Below, in pieces: positions 23,995 to 31,675 of a DNA stretch of 31,675 nt. Location: positions 1-31,675 of the forward strand of contig VSPM01000031.1 of NCBI GenBank assembly GCA_009775365.1, in the 5' to 3' direction. Each line of letters opens with the position of its first letter. Positions within the stretch are counted from its first letter, which is position 1. The DNA comes from Muribaculaceae bacterium (GTDB lineage Bacteria; Bacteroidota; Bacteroidia; Bacteroidales; Muribaculaceae). Made by a program: the position numbers and the translations under genes. Below the pieces are notes generated by a model. The model was not told the origin of the DNA, ran no database searches, and was given only the letters and a program-made list of their open reading frames with translations.

Positions 23995-26900
23995 ATGAGC
24001 AAAAAATTCAAAGAATACAGCAAACAGCTTAACCTTTCCGACATCAACAAAGAGATGTTGAAGGTGTGGGACGAGCATTCCCTTTTCGAGACTTCCATGA
24101 AAGAGAGAGAGGGATGTCCTACTTTCGTGTTTTATGAGGGGCCTCCCTCGGCAAACGGTATGCCCGGCATTCATCATGTCATGGCGCGAACCATTAAAGA
24201 TATTGTTTGCCGTTACAAGACAATGAAGGGCTTTCATGTGAAGCGCAAGGCCGGCTGGGACACTCACGGGCTTCCAGTGGAACTTGGTGTGGAAAAGAGC
24301 CTCGGAATCACTAAAGAAGATATTGGGAAGAAGATTTCTGTAGATGAATATAACGCTGCCTGTCGCAGGGAGGTTATGAAATACACTAAGGAATGGACTG
24401 ACCTGACCCACAAGATGGGATATTGGGTAGACCTTGAAAATCCTTATATCACCTACGACAATAAATATATCGAAAGCGTGTGGTGGCTTCTCCGCCAGCT
24501 CTACGACAAAGGGTATCTCTTCAAGGGGTATACTATTCAGCCCTATTCTCCGGCAGCCGGAACCGGCCTAAGTTCTCATGAACTTAACCAGCCCGGATGC
24601 TATCGCGACGTTAAAGACACTACTGCCACCGCTCTGTTCTCTATAGTTGACCCCAAACCGGAGATGGAAGGATGGGGCAAGCCTTGTTTCATGGCTTGGA
24701 CCACAACTCCCTGGACTCTCCCGTCGAACACTGCATTGTGTGTAGGGCCGTCGTTTGATTATGTTGCGTTGCGCACTTTCAATCCTTACACCGGCGAAAA
24801 GATTACAGTGGTGCTGGCAGAAGTGCTTGTGGGCACTTACTTCAAGGCAGAAGGCGCCAAGGCCGATATGGAGTCTTACAAGCAGGGCGACAAGGTGCTT
24901 CCATATGAGGTTGTGGGCAGATGGAAAGGCTCTGAACTTGTAGGGATGCATTATTCGCAGCTCATGCAGTGGGTGAAGCCTGTAGAGAAACTTGATGACA
25001 TGAGCGCAGATTATGTTAAAAAATTTGCAGAAAGTCATCCTGACAACGTCTTCTCTTATGGAAATGACAGGTTTGTGGAAATTGCTGATGAGGCTTTCCG
25101 AGTTATTCCGGGTGATTATGTCACCACAGAAGATGGCACCGGCATCGTGCATATCGCTCCAACTTTTGGAGCAGATGACGCCAAGGTTGCAAAGAATGCA
25201 GGCATTCCTCCTCTCTTTATGATCAATGCAAAGGGCGAGACACGCCCGATGGTTGATTTCAGCGGCAAATATTACACCCTCGATGAACTTGCACCGGAAT
25301 TTGTGGAGAAATGTGTAAACGTAGAGGAATATTCACGTCATGCAGGCGACTATGTGAAGAATGCTTACGATCCCAGATTCAATCCCGGCGGCAAGTATGA
25401 TGAGAAGAGCGCACAAAGTGCAGAAGACCTCAACATCGTGCTCTGCATGGAGATGAAAAAGGATGGCGAGGCATTCCGCATCGAGAAGCATGTGCATAAC
25501 TATCCTCATTGCTGGCGCACAGACAAGCCGGTGCTTTATTATCCGCTTGACAGCTGGTTTATCCGCACAACTGCGGCTCGCGACCGGCTTATTGAACTCA
25601 ACGGCAATATAAAATGGAAACCGGCTTCTACCGGCAGCGGACGTTTCGGAAAATGGCTTGAAAACCTTCAGGACTGGAATTTGTCGAGAAGCCGCTATTG
25701 GGGCACGCCTCTTCCTATATGGCGTACTGAGGACGGGCGTGAAGAGATCTGCATAGGCAGTTATTCCGATCTGTATAATGAAATAGAGAAATCTGTCAAT
25801 GCCGGAGTGATGGCTTCGAATCCTTTGAAAGAAAAAGGGTTTGTGCCCGGTGATAATTCTCAGGATAACTACGACAAGATTGACCTGCATCGTCCGTATG
25901 TAGACGATATAGTGCTTGTGTCAGAATCAGGCAAGCCTATGAAACGAGAGCTTGACCTTATTGACGTATGGTTCGATTCAGGTGCTATGCCTTATGCTCA
26001 GATTCATTATCCTTTCGAGAACAAGGAACTTTTGGATTCAAAGGAGGTATATCCTGCCGACTTTATCGCAGAAGGTGTTGACCAGACACGCGGATGGTTC
26101 TTCACGCTTCATGCCATAGCCGGCATGGTGTTTGATTCTGTTGCATATAAGGCGGTGATCTCTAATGGCCTTGTGCTCGATAAGAATGGAAACAAGATGT
26201 CGAAGCGTCTTGGCAATGCAATCGACCCGTTCAACAATATAGAGCGTTTCGGCAGTGACCCGGTGCGCTGGTACATGATTTCAAATTCATCTCCTTGGGA
26301 CAATTTGAAATATGATGAATCGGGTGTGGGCGAAGTTAGCAGGAAGTTGTTTGCCACGCTCTACAATACATATAAGTTTTTCGCGCTTTATGCGAACGTG
26401 GATGGATTCACCGGATCTGAACCCCAGGTGCCATCTGAAAAGCGTCCGGAGATTGATCGTTGGGTGCTGTCGCTGTTAAACACTCTTGTGGCAGATGTCA
26501 CAGCTGCTCTGGATGACTATGAGCCCACCAAGGCGGCAAGAGCGATAGAGGATTTTGTCAACGACAACCTCAGCAACTGGTATGTTCGCCTGAACCGCAA
26601 GCGTTTCTGGGCCGGTGTGATGGATGACGATAAATTGTCGGCATATCAGACACTCTACACTTCGCTCAAGACGGTTGCTCTTCTGATGGCACCATTCGCG
26701 CCTTTCTATTCCGACCGTCTTTATTCCGACCTTGTAGATCCTTCTCTTGAGGAAGAGGGCTATGCATCTGTCCACACTTCTGAATTCCCTGTGAGTGATT
26801 CAAGCCTCATTGATTCTGATCTTGAAGAACGCATGCGTCTTGCTCAGGATATAACTTCAAATGTGCTCGCTCTGCGCCGCAAGGTCAACCTCAAGGTGCG

Positions 26901-27564
26901 TCAGCCGCTTCAGACATTGCTGATTCCGGTTGTCGACGAAAAACAGCGCAAGTCTGTGGAGGCTCTTGAAGATCTTATAAAGGCGGAGGTCAACATCAAA
27001 GACCTGAAGATTGTCAATAATGAAGAGAGCGGCCTCGTGAAGAGGGTTAAGGCTGACTTCAAAAAACTCGGCCCCAAATTTGGCAAAATCATGAAGCAGC
27101 TTGGCAAGGCAATTTCCGAGATGTCGCAGAAAGATATATCTGCTCTTGAGAAAAACGGCTCTCATAAATTTGCAGAACTTCCCGGCGAGCCGGTTGTCAC
27201 TCTTGAGGATGTAGAAGTAATTCCGGAGGATGTGCCGGGATGGCTCGTGGCCAACGAAGGAAACATCACTGTGGCTCTTGATGTGACTCTCACTCCGGAA
27301 TTGAAAAACGAGGGAATGGCCCGTGAACTGATTAATCGAATTCAGAACATCAGAAAAGGGAATGACTTTGAGATTACTGATAAAGTGAAGGTTGAACTCA
27401 CTGACGTGCCTGAGATTCGAGACTCAGTAGATGCTTTTGGCGAATATATTGCAGCTCAGGTGCTTGCCGATGCAATAATCCTTGTGGAGAATTTGTCGGG
27501 AGATGTCTGTGTTGAACTTGACATAGATGGTCTCAAAGCCTGCGCTCGTGTAACTAAGAAGTGA
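23995..27564 (+). CDS. ileS: Isoleucyl-tRNA synthetase, type 2, with GIHH signature
   Basis: Class I synthetase that charges tRNA-Ile, 1189 residues. The layout is a Rossmann core, CP1 editing insert (about 200-560), KMSKR loop at residues 734-738, anticodon-binding domain, and a long C-terminal region with no zinc-finger cysteines at the end, as in the eukaryote-like IleRS2. GWDTHGLPVE (88-97) and the TTPWTLPSN editing motif are present. The usual HIGH signature reads GIHH at residues 58-61 (SANGMPGIHHVMAR), with its first and third positions exchanged. The frame is open back to 23884 within ddl, but ATG 23995 (MSKKFKEYSKQL) is the family start. It is cotranscribed with ddl and overlaps or abuts lspA. 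Confidence 0.97.
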   Translation: MSKKFKEYSKQLNLSDINKEMLKVWDEHSLFETSMKEREGCPTFVFYEGPPSANGMPGIHHVMARTIKDIVCRYKTMKGFHVKRKAGWDTHGLPVELGVEKSLGITKEDIGKKISVDEYNAACRREVMKYTKEWTDLTHKMGYWVDLENPYITYDNKYIESVWWLLRQLYDKGYLFKGYTIQPYSPAAGTGLSSHELNQPGCYRDVKDTTATALFSIVDPKPEMEGWGKPCFMAWTTTPWTLPSNTALCVGPSFDYVALRTFNPYTGEKITVVLAEVLVGTYFKAEGAKADMESYKQGDKVLPYEVVGRWKGSELVGMHYSQLMQWVKPVEKLDDMSADYVKKFAESHPDNVFSYGNDRFVEIADEAFRVIPGDYVTTEDGTGIVHIAPTFGADDAKVAKNAGIPPLFMINAKGETRPMVDFSGKYYTLDELAPEFVEKCVNVEEYSRHAGDYVKNAYDPRFNPGGKYDEKSAQSAEDLNIVLCMEMKKDGEAFRIEKHVHNYPHCWRTDKPVLYYPLDSWFIRTTAARDRLIELNGNIKWKPASTGSGRFGKWLENLQDWNLSRSRYWGTPLPIWRTEDGREEICIGSYSDLYNEIEKSVNAGVMASNPLKEKGFVPGDNSQDNYDKIDLHRPYVDDIVLVSESGKPMKRELDLIDVWFDSGAMPYAQIHYPFENKELLDSKEVYPADFIAEGVDQTRGWFFTLHAIAGMVFDSVAYKAVISNGLVLDKNGNKMSKRLGNAIDPFNNIERFGSDPVRWYMISNSSPWDNLKYDESGVGEVSRKLFATLYNTYKFFALYANVDGFTGSEPQVPSEKRPEIDRWVLSLLNTLVADVTAALDDYEPTKAARAIEDFVNDNLSNWYVRLNRKRFWAGVMDDDKLSAYQTLYTSLKTVALLMAPFAPFYSDRLYSDLVDPSLEEEGYASVHTSEFPVSDSSLIDSDLEERMRLAQDITSNVLALRRKVNLKVRQPLQTLLIPVVDEKQRKSVEALEDLIKAEVNIKDLKIVNNEESGLVKRVKADFKKLGPKFGKIMKQLGKAISEMSQKDISALEKNGSHKFAELPGEPVVTLEDVEVIPEDVPGWLVANEGNITVALDVTLTPELKNEGMARELINRIQNIRKGNDFEITDKVKVELTDVPEIRDSVDAFGEYIAAQVLADAIILVENLSGDVCVELDIDGLKACARVTKK

Positions 27565-27590
27565 AAGATTTGGCAACAAAAGTAGAAAAC

Positions 27591-28286
27591 ATGGCGACGG
27601 CGATGCCCGAAAAGGGTGTCGCCGCCACCCGCATTTGGCTGGTGGTTGCCATAATCATGGCCGTAATGCTTGCCGACCAGATTATGAAGATTTGGGTAAA
27701 AACCAATTTTTATATGGGAGAGGATCTCCCGATAACAAGCTGGTGGCACTTGAAATTCATAGAAAACAACGGAATGGCTTTCGGGCTTGAATTGTGGAAT
27801 AAGATAGTGCTGTCGCTTGGACGCATAGCGGCTGTGGCGTTGTTTATCTGGTTTTTGGCTAAAATACGCAATGCCGAAGGGTTAAGGGCCGGCTTTTTTG
27901 TAGCAGTTGCATTGATAATAGCAGGAGCTGCAGGAAACATATTTGATTGTGTTTTCTATGGGAAAATCTTCAATAATCCCATGCCTCCGGAACTTGCTGT
28001 GGCATTCCCTCCCGGTGGCGGTTATGCCGGATGGTTCGAAGGCAGGGTTGTAGACATGATGTATTTCCCGCTGTTTTCATTCTATTGGCCGGAGTGGTTC
28101 CCGTTTGTAGGCGGTGACTATTTTGAGTTTTTCCAATTTATTTTCAATATAGCCGATGCCTCAATATGTGTTGGAGTCGGTTTGCTGATCTTCTTTTATT
28201 CTTCTGACGCGGCAAAGGCTTTTGCCATAGCCGGCAATTCAGATAAGAATGGCGAAGATGATAGAAAAAATGGCAAGACTAAATAA
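27591..28286 (+). CDS. lspA: Lipoprotein signal peptidase (signal peptidase II)
   Basis: Inner-membrane aspartyl protease that cuts the signal peptide of diacylated prolipoproteins. Four hydrophobic helices are visible. The conserved blocks are ADQIMKIWV, ENNGMAFG, AGNIFDCVFYG, GRVVDMMYFP and FNIADASICVG. The catalytic Asp pair is Asp155 (VVDM) and Asp189 (NIAD). With 231 residues it exceeds the usual 160-170 because of a loop before helix 4 (FPPGGGYAGWF, YWPEWFPFVGGDYFEF), common in Bacteroidales, and a charged tail. A GTG at 27561 overlaps the ileS stop (GTGA) and could be the start by translational coupling, adding 10 residues. The downstream neighbour is itself a predicted lipoprotein. 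Confidence 0.95.
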   Translation: MATAMPEKGVAATRIWLVVAIIMAVMLADQIMKIWVKTNFYMGEDLPITSWWHLKFIENNGMAFGLELWNKIVLSLGRIAAVALFIWFLAKIRNAEGLRAGFFVAVALIIAGAAGNIFDCVFYGKIFNNPMPPELAVAFPPGGGYAGWFEGRVVDMMYFPLFSFYWPEWFPFVGGDYFEFFQFIFNIADASICVGVGLLIFFYSSDAAKAFAIAGNSDKNGEDDRKNGKTK

Positions 28287-29262
28287 ATCCATATCTCGTT
28301 TCTTCATCTGTGGGGCGGCTATTTTCTCAGCCTCCATTTTCTTGGGATGTGACCGACGCCCCAAAGAGGTGTTGAGTGAAAAGGAAATGGTCAGCCTTAT
28401 GGCTGACATGCAGCTCGCCGAGGCTTGTCTGAACAGTTCTGCGGTTTCTGTTCACAGCAGGGATGGCAGACTTGAATTGGGACGTTCTGTGCTGGCTGCT
28501 CATGGAGTGACGCAAGAGCAATTGGACACAACTCTTGCATGGTATGGCAGAAACATCGACAATTATTCCGAACTGTTTGAAAAAGTGGACAAGGAGATTG
28601 TTGCAAGGCGGAAAAAACTGATGAAGGGGGCGGAGACAGACTTTGACGAGACAGAAGCCGGAAACCTCTGGCGTTATGGCAGTCACAGTTATCTTGCCGC
28701 ATTGGGCAACAGCGACGCTTGGATTCTTTCTGTCGACGAGCCGGAAATGTCAAGTGGCGACATGCTTGAATGGTCTTTGCACCTGTTGAATCCTATTCAA
28801 CTTTCAGGCGTGTTGGGTGTGGAATATGATGACGGTTCGTCAGAGGCAACAACAAATATGTTTATAGGCAGGCCAAAGATAGAAATGCGTCTTCAAACCG
28901 ACACCGGAAAAAATGTAAAACGCATATATGGAGTGTTGCGGGCGAAGGAATCTTCAGATCTTCCGGTTCATGCTGACAGCATACGATTGCGCAAACTCCC
29001 GTTTGACAGCCTTGAATATAGAAAAATAAGAGGCCAGAAACGTTATGGACTCCCTTCCCGGATTTCAAAGAAAAACGTGGAGAAAGATTCTCTCTCATTG
29101 GCTGGAGTAGATTCGTCGGAGGCCAAAATAAATGGTTCAGCCACTGAAGTTTCGTCAGGCGAAAGGGGCAATAAAGTTAAAACGCCTTCTAAGAGCGGCA
29201 CTCCAATAAAATTCGATCTTAATAAATCTATTTCACATAGAGAAAACAAAACACAAAGATGA
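28270..29262 (+). CDS. DUF4296 family predicted lipoprotein
   Basis: Exported lipoprotein of the Bacteroidetes DUF4296 family, function unknown. A hydrophobic signal (FFICGAAIFSASIFLGC) leads to a lipobox-like FLGC, with the lipidated Cys at residue 27 counted from ATG 28270. An ATG at 28249 would add 7 residues. The DUF4296 domain covers about residues 33-118 (LSEKEMVSLMADMQLAEAC, ELGRSVLAAHGVTQEQLDTTLAWYG). The rest (about 210 residues) is less conserved and ends in a Ser/Lys-rich tail. The start overlaps the end of lspA, the peptidase that would process it, and the stop overlaps the next ATG, so the genes are translationally linked. Confidence 0.82.
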   Translation: MARLNKSISRFFICGAAIFSASIFLGCDRRPKEVLSEKEMVSLMADMQLAEACLNSSAVSVHSRDGRLELGRSVLAAHGVTQEQLDTTLAWYGRNIDNYSELFEKVDKEIVARRKKLMKGAETDFDETEAGNLWRYGSHSYLAALGNSDAWILSVDEPEMSSGDMLEWSLHLLNPIQLSGVLGVEYDDGSSEATTNMFIGRPKIEMRLQTDTGKNVKRIYGVLRAKESSDLPVHADSIRLRKLPFDSLEYRKIRGQKRYGLPSRISKKNVEKDSLSLAGVDSSEAKINGSATEVSSGERGNKVKTPSKSGTPIKFDLNKSISHRENKTQR

Positions 29263-29498
29263 AATTTTTGGCAAGGAAACTTATAATCATAAATAGAGAA
29301 GGGAAGGACATGATCCTTCCCTTGTCGATTATAGAGTGTGAGAAAACTGTGTGCGGTGTCGGATTGCAATTAAATATGATTCTTGCGGGCGTAAAGATTT
29401 ATCCTTTTGTAAAAGAAGTGCCGGGCACTATATATGTAAATAATCTTCAGCTTATTGAAAAAGGCGCAGGAGCATTTATCGTTTCTGCTTTTGATTGA
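29259..29498 (+). CDS. Small hypothetical protein at the end of the ileS cluster
   Basis: A 79-residue protein with no recognised domain, signal peptide or membrane helix. Its ATG overlaps the upstream stop codon as ATGA (29259-29262), which strongly suggests it is translated. The sequence reads like short beta strands (KLIIINREGKDMILPLSIIECE, GTIYVNNLQLIEKGAGAFIVSAFD). Its 3' end overlaps the 3' end of the opposing gntR-type gene by 23 bases. No terminator follows. Confidence 0.6.
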   Translation: MKFLARKLIIINREGKDMILPLSIIECEKTVCGVGLQLNMILAGVKIYPFVKEVPGTIYVNNLQLIEKGAGAFIVSAFD

Positions 29499-29850
29499 GA
29501 TAATCTGCATATTGATTCGCCAGATTTTCGGGAGTGATCCCAAATGAGGCAAGGCGATTGAAATAATATTCCATTTCATCGCGGAAGAAAATATTTCTTC
29601 TCATCTCGATAATTCTTTTAGGGGCTTCGTGAAGGACAAAAAATCCGATTCCTCTGCGGTTGAATATGATCTGTTGCTGCTGAAGCCAGTCATATGAACG
29701 CATCACAGTATTGGCATTTACCTCCACTTTAGCAGCGTATTCTCTCACAGAGGGTATGCGGCCGTCAGGAGGATATGTGCCATCGAGAATCTGGTCCATT
29801 ATTCCGTCGGTTATTTGCAGGTATATAGGCTGGGAATCTTTAAAATCCAT
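29476..29850 (-). CDS. GntR-family transcriptional regulator, short (YtrA-like)
   Basis: A DNA-binding repressor-type protein of 124 residues. The N-terminal winged helix-turn-helix is at about residues 8-75: QPIYLQITDGIMDQILDGTY, then RIPSVREYAAKVEVNANTVMRSYDWL with the recognition helix, and RRGIGFFV as the wing. The short C-terminal helical tail (about 45 residues) is the YtrA subfamily type with no ligand pocket. It is the last gene of the ABC cassette, 10 nt after the permease. Regulators of this type usually repress their own ABC operon; the palindrome at 31549-31572 is the likely target. Confidence 0.9.
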   Translation of the reverse strand: MDFKDSQPIYLQITDGIMDQILDGTYPPDGRIPSVREYAAKVEVNANTVMRSYDWLQQQQIIFNRRGIGFFVLHEAPKRIIEMRRNIFFRDEMEYYFNRLASFGITPENLANQYADYLNQKQKR

Positions 29851-29860
29851 ATCTGAATGA

Positions 29861-30643
29861 TTAGAAGAGTTTGTAGACTACTTGGCTCTTTTTGAAGCGC
29901 AAATATGTGAGCGTATAAAATCCGAGCAGAATAATAATCTGGGCAATAGTAATGCACCATACTGCTGATTCCCCGGTGAAGTTCAGGCTAAAGCAGAAAT
30001 TACGGCCAAGGCTTATCAGAATTATACTGAAAACTGTTTGCACCACCCATAAAGCAACTAACGTTTTAATGAATGACAGTTTAGGCCACAATATAGCGCC
30101 GAAAATGTAGATTGACTGAATTACGAAATATGAAAGCAAAACATTAGTGAGAATTATACCGCCTTCCTCTTCATATCCAAAGGATAAAATAACCCATAAA
30201 TCTGTCACTTGATTGTAGTGCCGGTATTGGGCAGAGGTGTCAAGCGCCCAGTTCACAAAAATGCGAGTGAGGTCGCCAATATAGAATCCTGCCAGCATAA
30301 TAAGGAATAGAGCCGGCACGACGGCAATCCATCTCACTATGAACTTATTGAAAGTTGAAGCAGGAAGCATCAAGGCATTGATGCGCGATTCTTTGCTTTT
30401 CATATTGCTGAATGTTAGCGATCCGACGATGCATCCGGTTATGCTGAACATGACACAAAAAACCGATACCTCAATTATTCCGCCCCCAGATCCGTTGTAA
30501 CCCATCAGCAATCCCATGAGAATGCATATGGCCCAGCATGAGGCAATGCCAAGAACGATGGCTTTCTTGTTGTCGATTAATTCTTTTTTTGCCGTGAGCA
30601 TGAAATTGTCAGCAGGTTTCACGGTTACTTTTCTATCGTCCAT
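29861..30643 (-). CDS. ABC-type membrane subunit (predicted permease)
   Basis: A 260-residue membrane protein with about six hydrophobic segments (roughly residues 29-49, 59-78, 106-127, 163-185, 191-212, 224-245). The N-terminal part is cytoplasmic. I cannot assign a named family; its place between the ATPase and the GntR regulator makes it the membrane partner of an ABC-2-like exporter. The substrate is unknown; YtrA-linked systems are often induced by cell-wall antibiotics, which is analogy only. It starts 56 nt after the ATPase stop. Confidence 0.75.
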   Translation of the reverse strand: MDDRKVTVKPADNFMLTAKKELIDNKKAIVLGIASCWAICILMGLLMGYNGSGGGIIEVSVFCVMFSITGCIVGSLTFSNMKSKESRINALMLPASTFNKFIVRWIAVVPALFLIMLAGFYIGDLTRIFVNWALDTSAQYRHYNQVTDLWVILSFGYEEEGGIILTNVLLSYFVIQSIYIFGAILWPKLSFIKTLVALWVVQTVFSIILISLGRNFCFSLNFTGESAVWCITIAQIIILLGFYTLTYLRFKKSQVVYKLF

Positions 30644-30699
30644 AATCTGTTTATGAAGTGTTTTTGTAACTATTTGTGTTGGTACATGGTTTTCAGGCC

Positions 30700-31548
30700 T
30701 CAGAACTCTTTATGTCTGAATATGTCAGCGACAAGCGACGGTCTCTGGCGAGTGAATTCAAATAGGCTTTCAAGATTCACATCTGTTTCGGCATCCGGTT
30801 CTGCATATTCGATAATATTATAGCCGCCGGGAGCGTCAAGAGAAATAAGTGACTTTTCGGCTCGATCCTTATTGGTTGTGAATGAAAATGAAAGTCGCGA
30901 AGAGATCGCGCTCATTCCGCTATCGAGCAAAACTCCGTCGGTGTCGGTTATTATCACATGGTCGAGAATCTTGTCTACGTCATAGACCTGATGAGTGGAT
31001 ATGACAACGGTTCTGTCGTCGTTCATGCTGTTCAGTATCGCCTTTCTGAATAGTCTTTTGCCGGGAATGTCGAGGCCGTTTGTCGGTTCATCCAAAATAA
31101 GGAGAGAAGTGTTGCAGGCTAAAGCGAAACTGATGAACACTCTTTTCTTTTGCCCCATGGATAATTGTCCGAGATGAACTTCGGTCGACAATTCAAATGT
31201 GTTGAGGATTTTATTAAAATCCGATATGGAGAACTTGGGGTAGAATGGCGAAGATGTATTCAGAAATTCGCTCAACTTTACATTAGGGAGCACAAACTCT
31301 TCGGGCACAAGAAACACGTCGTTCAAGAAATTCACGTCGCGGTTCCAGGGAGTGAACCCGTTATAATCAATTGTGCCGCATTTGGGCTTTAGCAGACCTG
31401 TTATAAGGTAGAGGAGGGTGGATTTGCCGGCTCCGTTTCTTCCAAGAAGTCCGCACACTGTTCCTTTCTCCAGAGATAGGGAGAAATTCTCAAGCACAGG
31501 GCGCTTGTGCTTGCCGTAGGAATATGTAAGATTCTTAACTGTTAACAT
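30700..31548 (-). CDS. ABC transporter ATP-binding protein
   Basis: A single nucleotide-binding domain of 282 residues. Walker A is GRNGAGKST (36-44), the signature motif LSMGQKKRV (129-137), Walker B LLILDEPTNGLD (149-160) and the switch His STHQVYD. The Q-loop position reads LVPEEF, with Glu instead of Gln, as in many ABC-2-type exporters. The last about 75 residues after the NBD are less conserved (FSFTTNKDRAEKSL onward). It is the first gene of the leftward cassette, directly behind an operator-like palindrome. Confidence 0.93.
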   Translation of the reverse strand: MLTVKNLTYSYGKHKRPVLENFSLSLEKGTVCGLLGRNGAGKSTLLYLITGLLKPKCGTIDYNGFTPWNRDVNFLNDVFLVPEEFVLPNVKLSEFLNTSSPFYPKFSISDFNKILNTFELSTEVHLGQLSMGQKKRVFISFALACNTSLLILDEPTNGLDIPGKRLFRKAILNSMNDDRTVVISTHQVYDVDKILDHVIITDTDGVLLDSGMSAISSRLSFSFTTNKDRAEKSLISLDAPGGYNIIEYAEPDAETDVNLESLFEFTRQRPSLVADIFRHKEF

Positions 31549-31572
31549 AGTGTATTAGTATATTAGTACACT
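31549..31572. promoter_or_regulatory. Palindromic operator, likely for the GntR regulator
   Basis: A 24-bp near-palindrome (20 of 24 positions symmetric) has outer halves AGTGTA and TACACT and the internal tandem octamer TATTAGTA TATTAGTA. It touches the ATG of the ABC ATPase (31548) on one side and is one base from the -7 element on the other, covering the expected transcription start. Such TGTAnTA-type palindromes are typical targets of YtrA-like GntR proteins. Confidence 0.75.
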
Positions 31573-31573
31573 G

Positions 31574-31581
31574 CAAAGGTA
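31574..31581 (-). promoter_or_regulatory. -7 element of the ABC/GntR cassette
   Basis: On the minus strand this reads TACCTTTG, a perfect TAnnTTTG, with the expected start of transcription near 31567 inside the operator. The -33 region is weak. Confidence 0.7.
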
Positions 31582-31621
31582 GACATTTGTTTTTAATCTG
31601 CCACGGCTCTTTCATTTAAGC

Positions 31622-31638
31622 ACAAAATAACGACAAAA
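31622..31638 (-). promoter_or_regulatory. Second, upstream promoter-like element for the ABC cassette
   Basis: The minus strand reads TTTTGTCGTTATTTTGT, identical over 17 bases to the candidate dnaA promoter at 7416-7432. The -7-like part TTATTTTG (31623-31630) is one base off consensus. It would give a leader of about 65-70 nt that runs through the operator. Confidence 0.4.
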
Positions 31639-31644
31639 GCCCCC

Positions 31645-31671
31645 TTACCCGATTCAGTACGAATCGGGTAA
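31645..31671. terminator. Hairpin at the right edge, possible terminator
   Basis: A perfect 11-bp inverted repeat (31645-31655 and 31661-31671) with a 5-nt loop is followed by ATTT at the window end. It may end a gene outside the window; the flanking T-run is only partly visible. Confidence 0.45.
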
Positions 31672-31675
31672 ATTT

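Overview
The window is a 31.7 kb piece of a Bacteroidales chromosome, most like the gut Bacteroidota around Muribaculaceae/Bacteroides. Four things point there: promoter -7 elements of the Bacteroidetes form TAnnTTTG ahead of many genes, starts without Shine-Dalgarno sequences, Bacteroidetes-specific families (DUF4293, DUF4296, THUMP-like methyltransferase, FadL-like OMP), and an IleRS and DPP-IV of Bacteroidetes type. The family-level placement is inference. The content is mostly core housekeeping. I see no prophage, IS element, CRISPR array, tRNA or rRNA.

Layout. 1-2490: the tail of a Gly/Pro/Asn/Arg-rich protein with a strong terminator, then a FadL-like outer-membrane protein that meets a THUMP-like methyltransferase tail to tail across a bidirectional terminator. 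2491-4494: that methyltransferase, divergent from a DEDDh exonuclease. 4628-7055: a cell-wall amidase plus MCE (MlaD-like) operon. 7056-7454: a 0.4 kb AT-rich gap with a long hairpin. 7455-11099: dnaA facing a large TPR protein. 11230-17904: DUF4293 protein, proS, a DPP-IV peptidase, an unrecognised six-helix membrane protein and miaA, all rightward. 17912-21086: dnaG and dapA leftward (dapA first). 21154-22554: a DUF389 membrane protein divergent from dapA through overlapping promoters. 22758-29498: a tight rightward cluster ddl-ileS-lspA-DUF4296 lipoprotein-small protein. 29476-31548: a leftward ABC ATPase, membrane permease and GntR regulator cassette with a clear palindromic operator at its promoter.

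Functional themes are envelope building (amidase, MCE, Ddl, LspA with a lipoprotein next to it, DapA for lysine/meso-DAP, FadL-like OMP), replication initiation (DnaA, DnaG) and translation (ProRS, IleRS, MiaA). The points most worth a second look are: IleRS carries a swapped class I signature (GIHH instead of HIGH), the form linked to mupirocin hyper-resistance; DnaA has an altered box-recognition motif (RRH in place of RDH/KDH, one residue shorter) and no canonical DnaA boxes are visible nearby; the ABC/GntR cassette has an autoregulatory-looking operator; several housekeeping promoters share a T-tract/-7 core; and an unrecognised membrane protein overlaps miaA. I did not find a clearly new multi-gene system.
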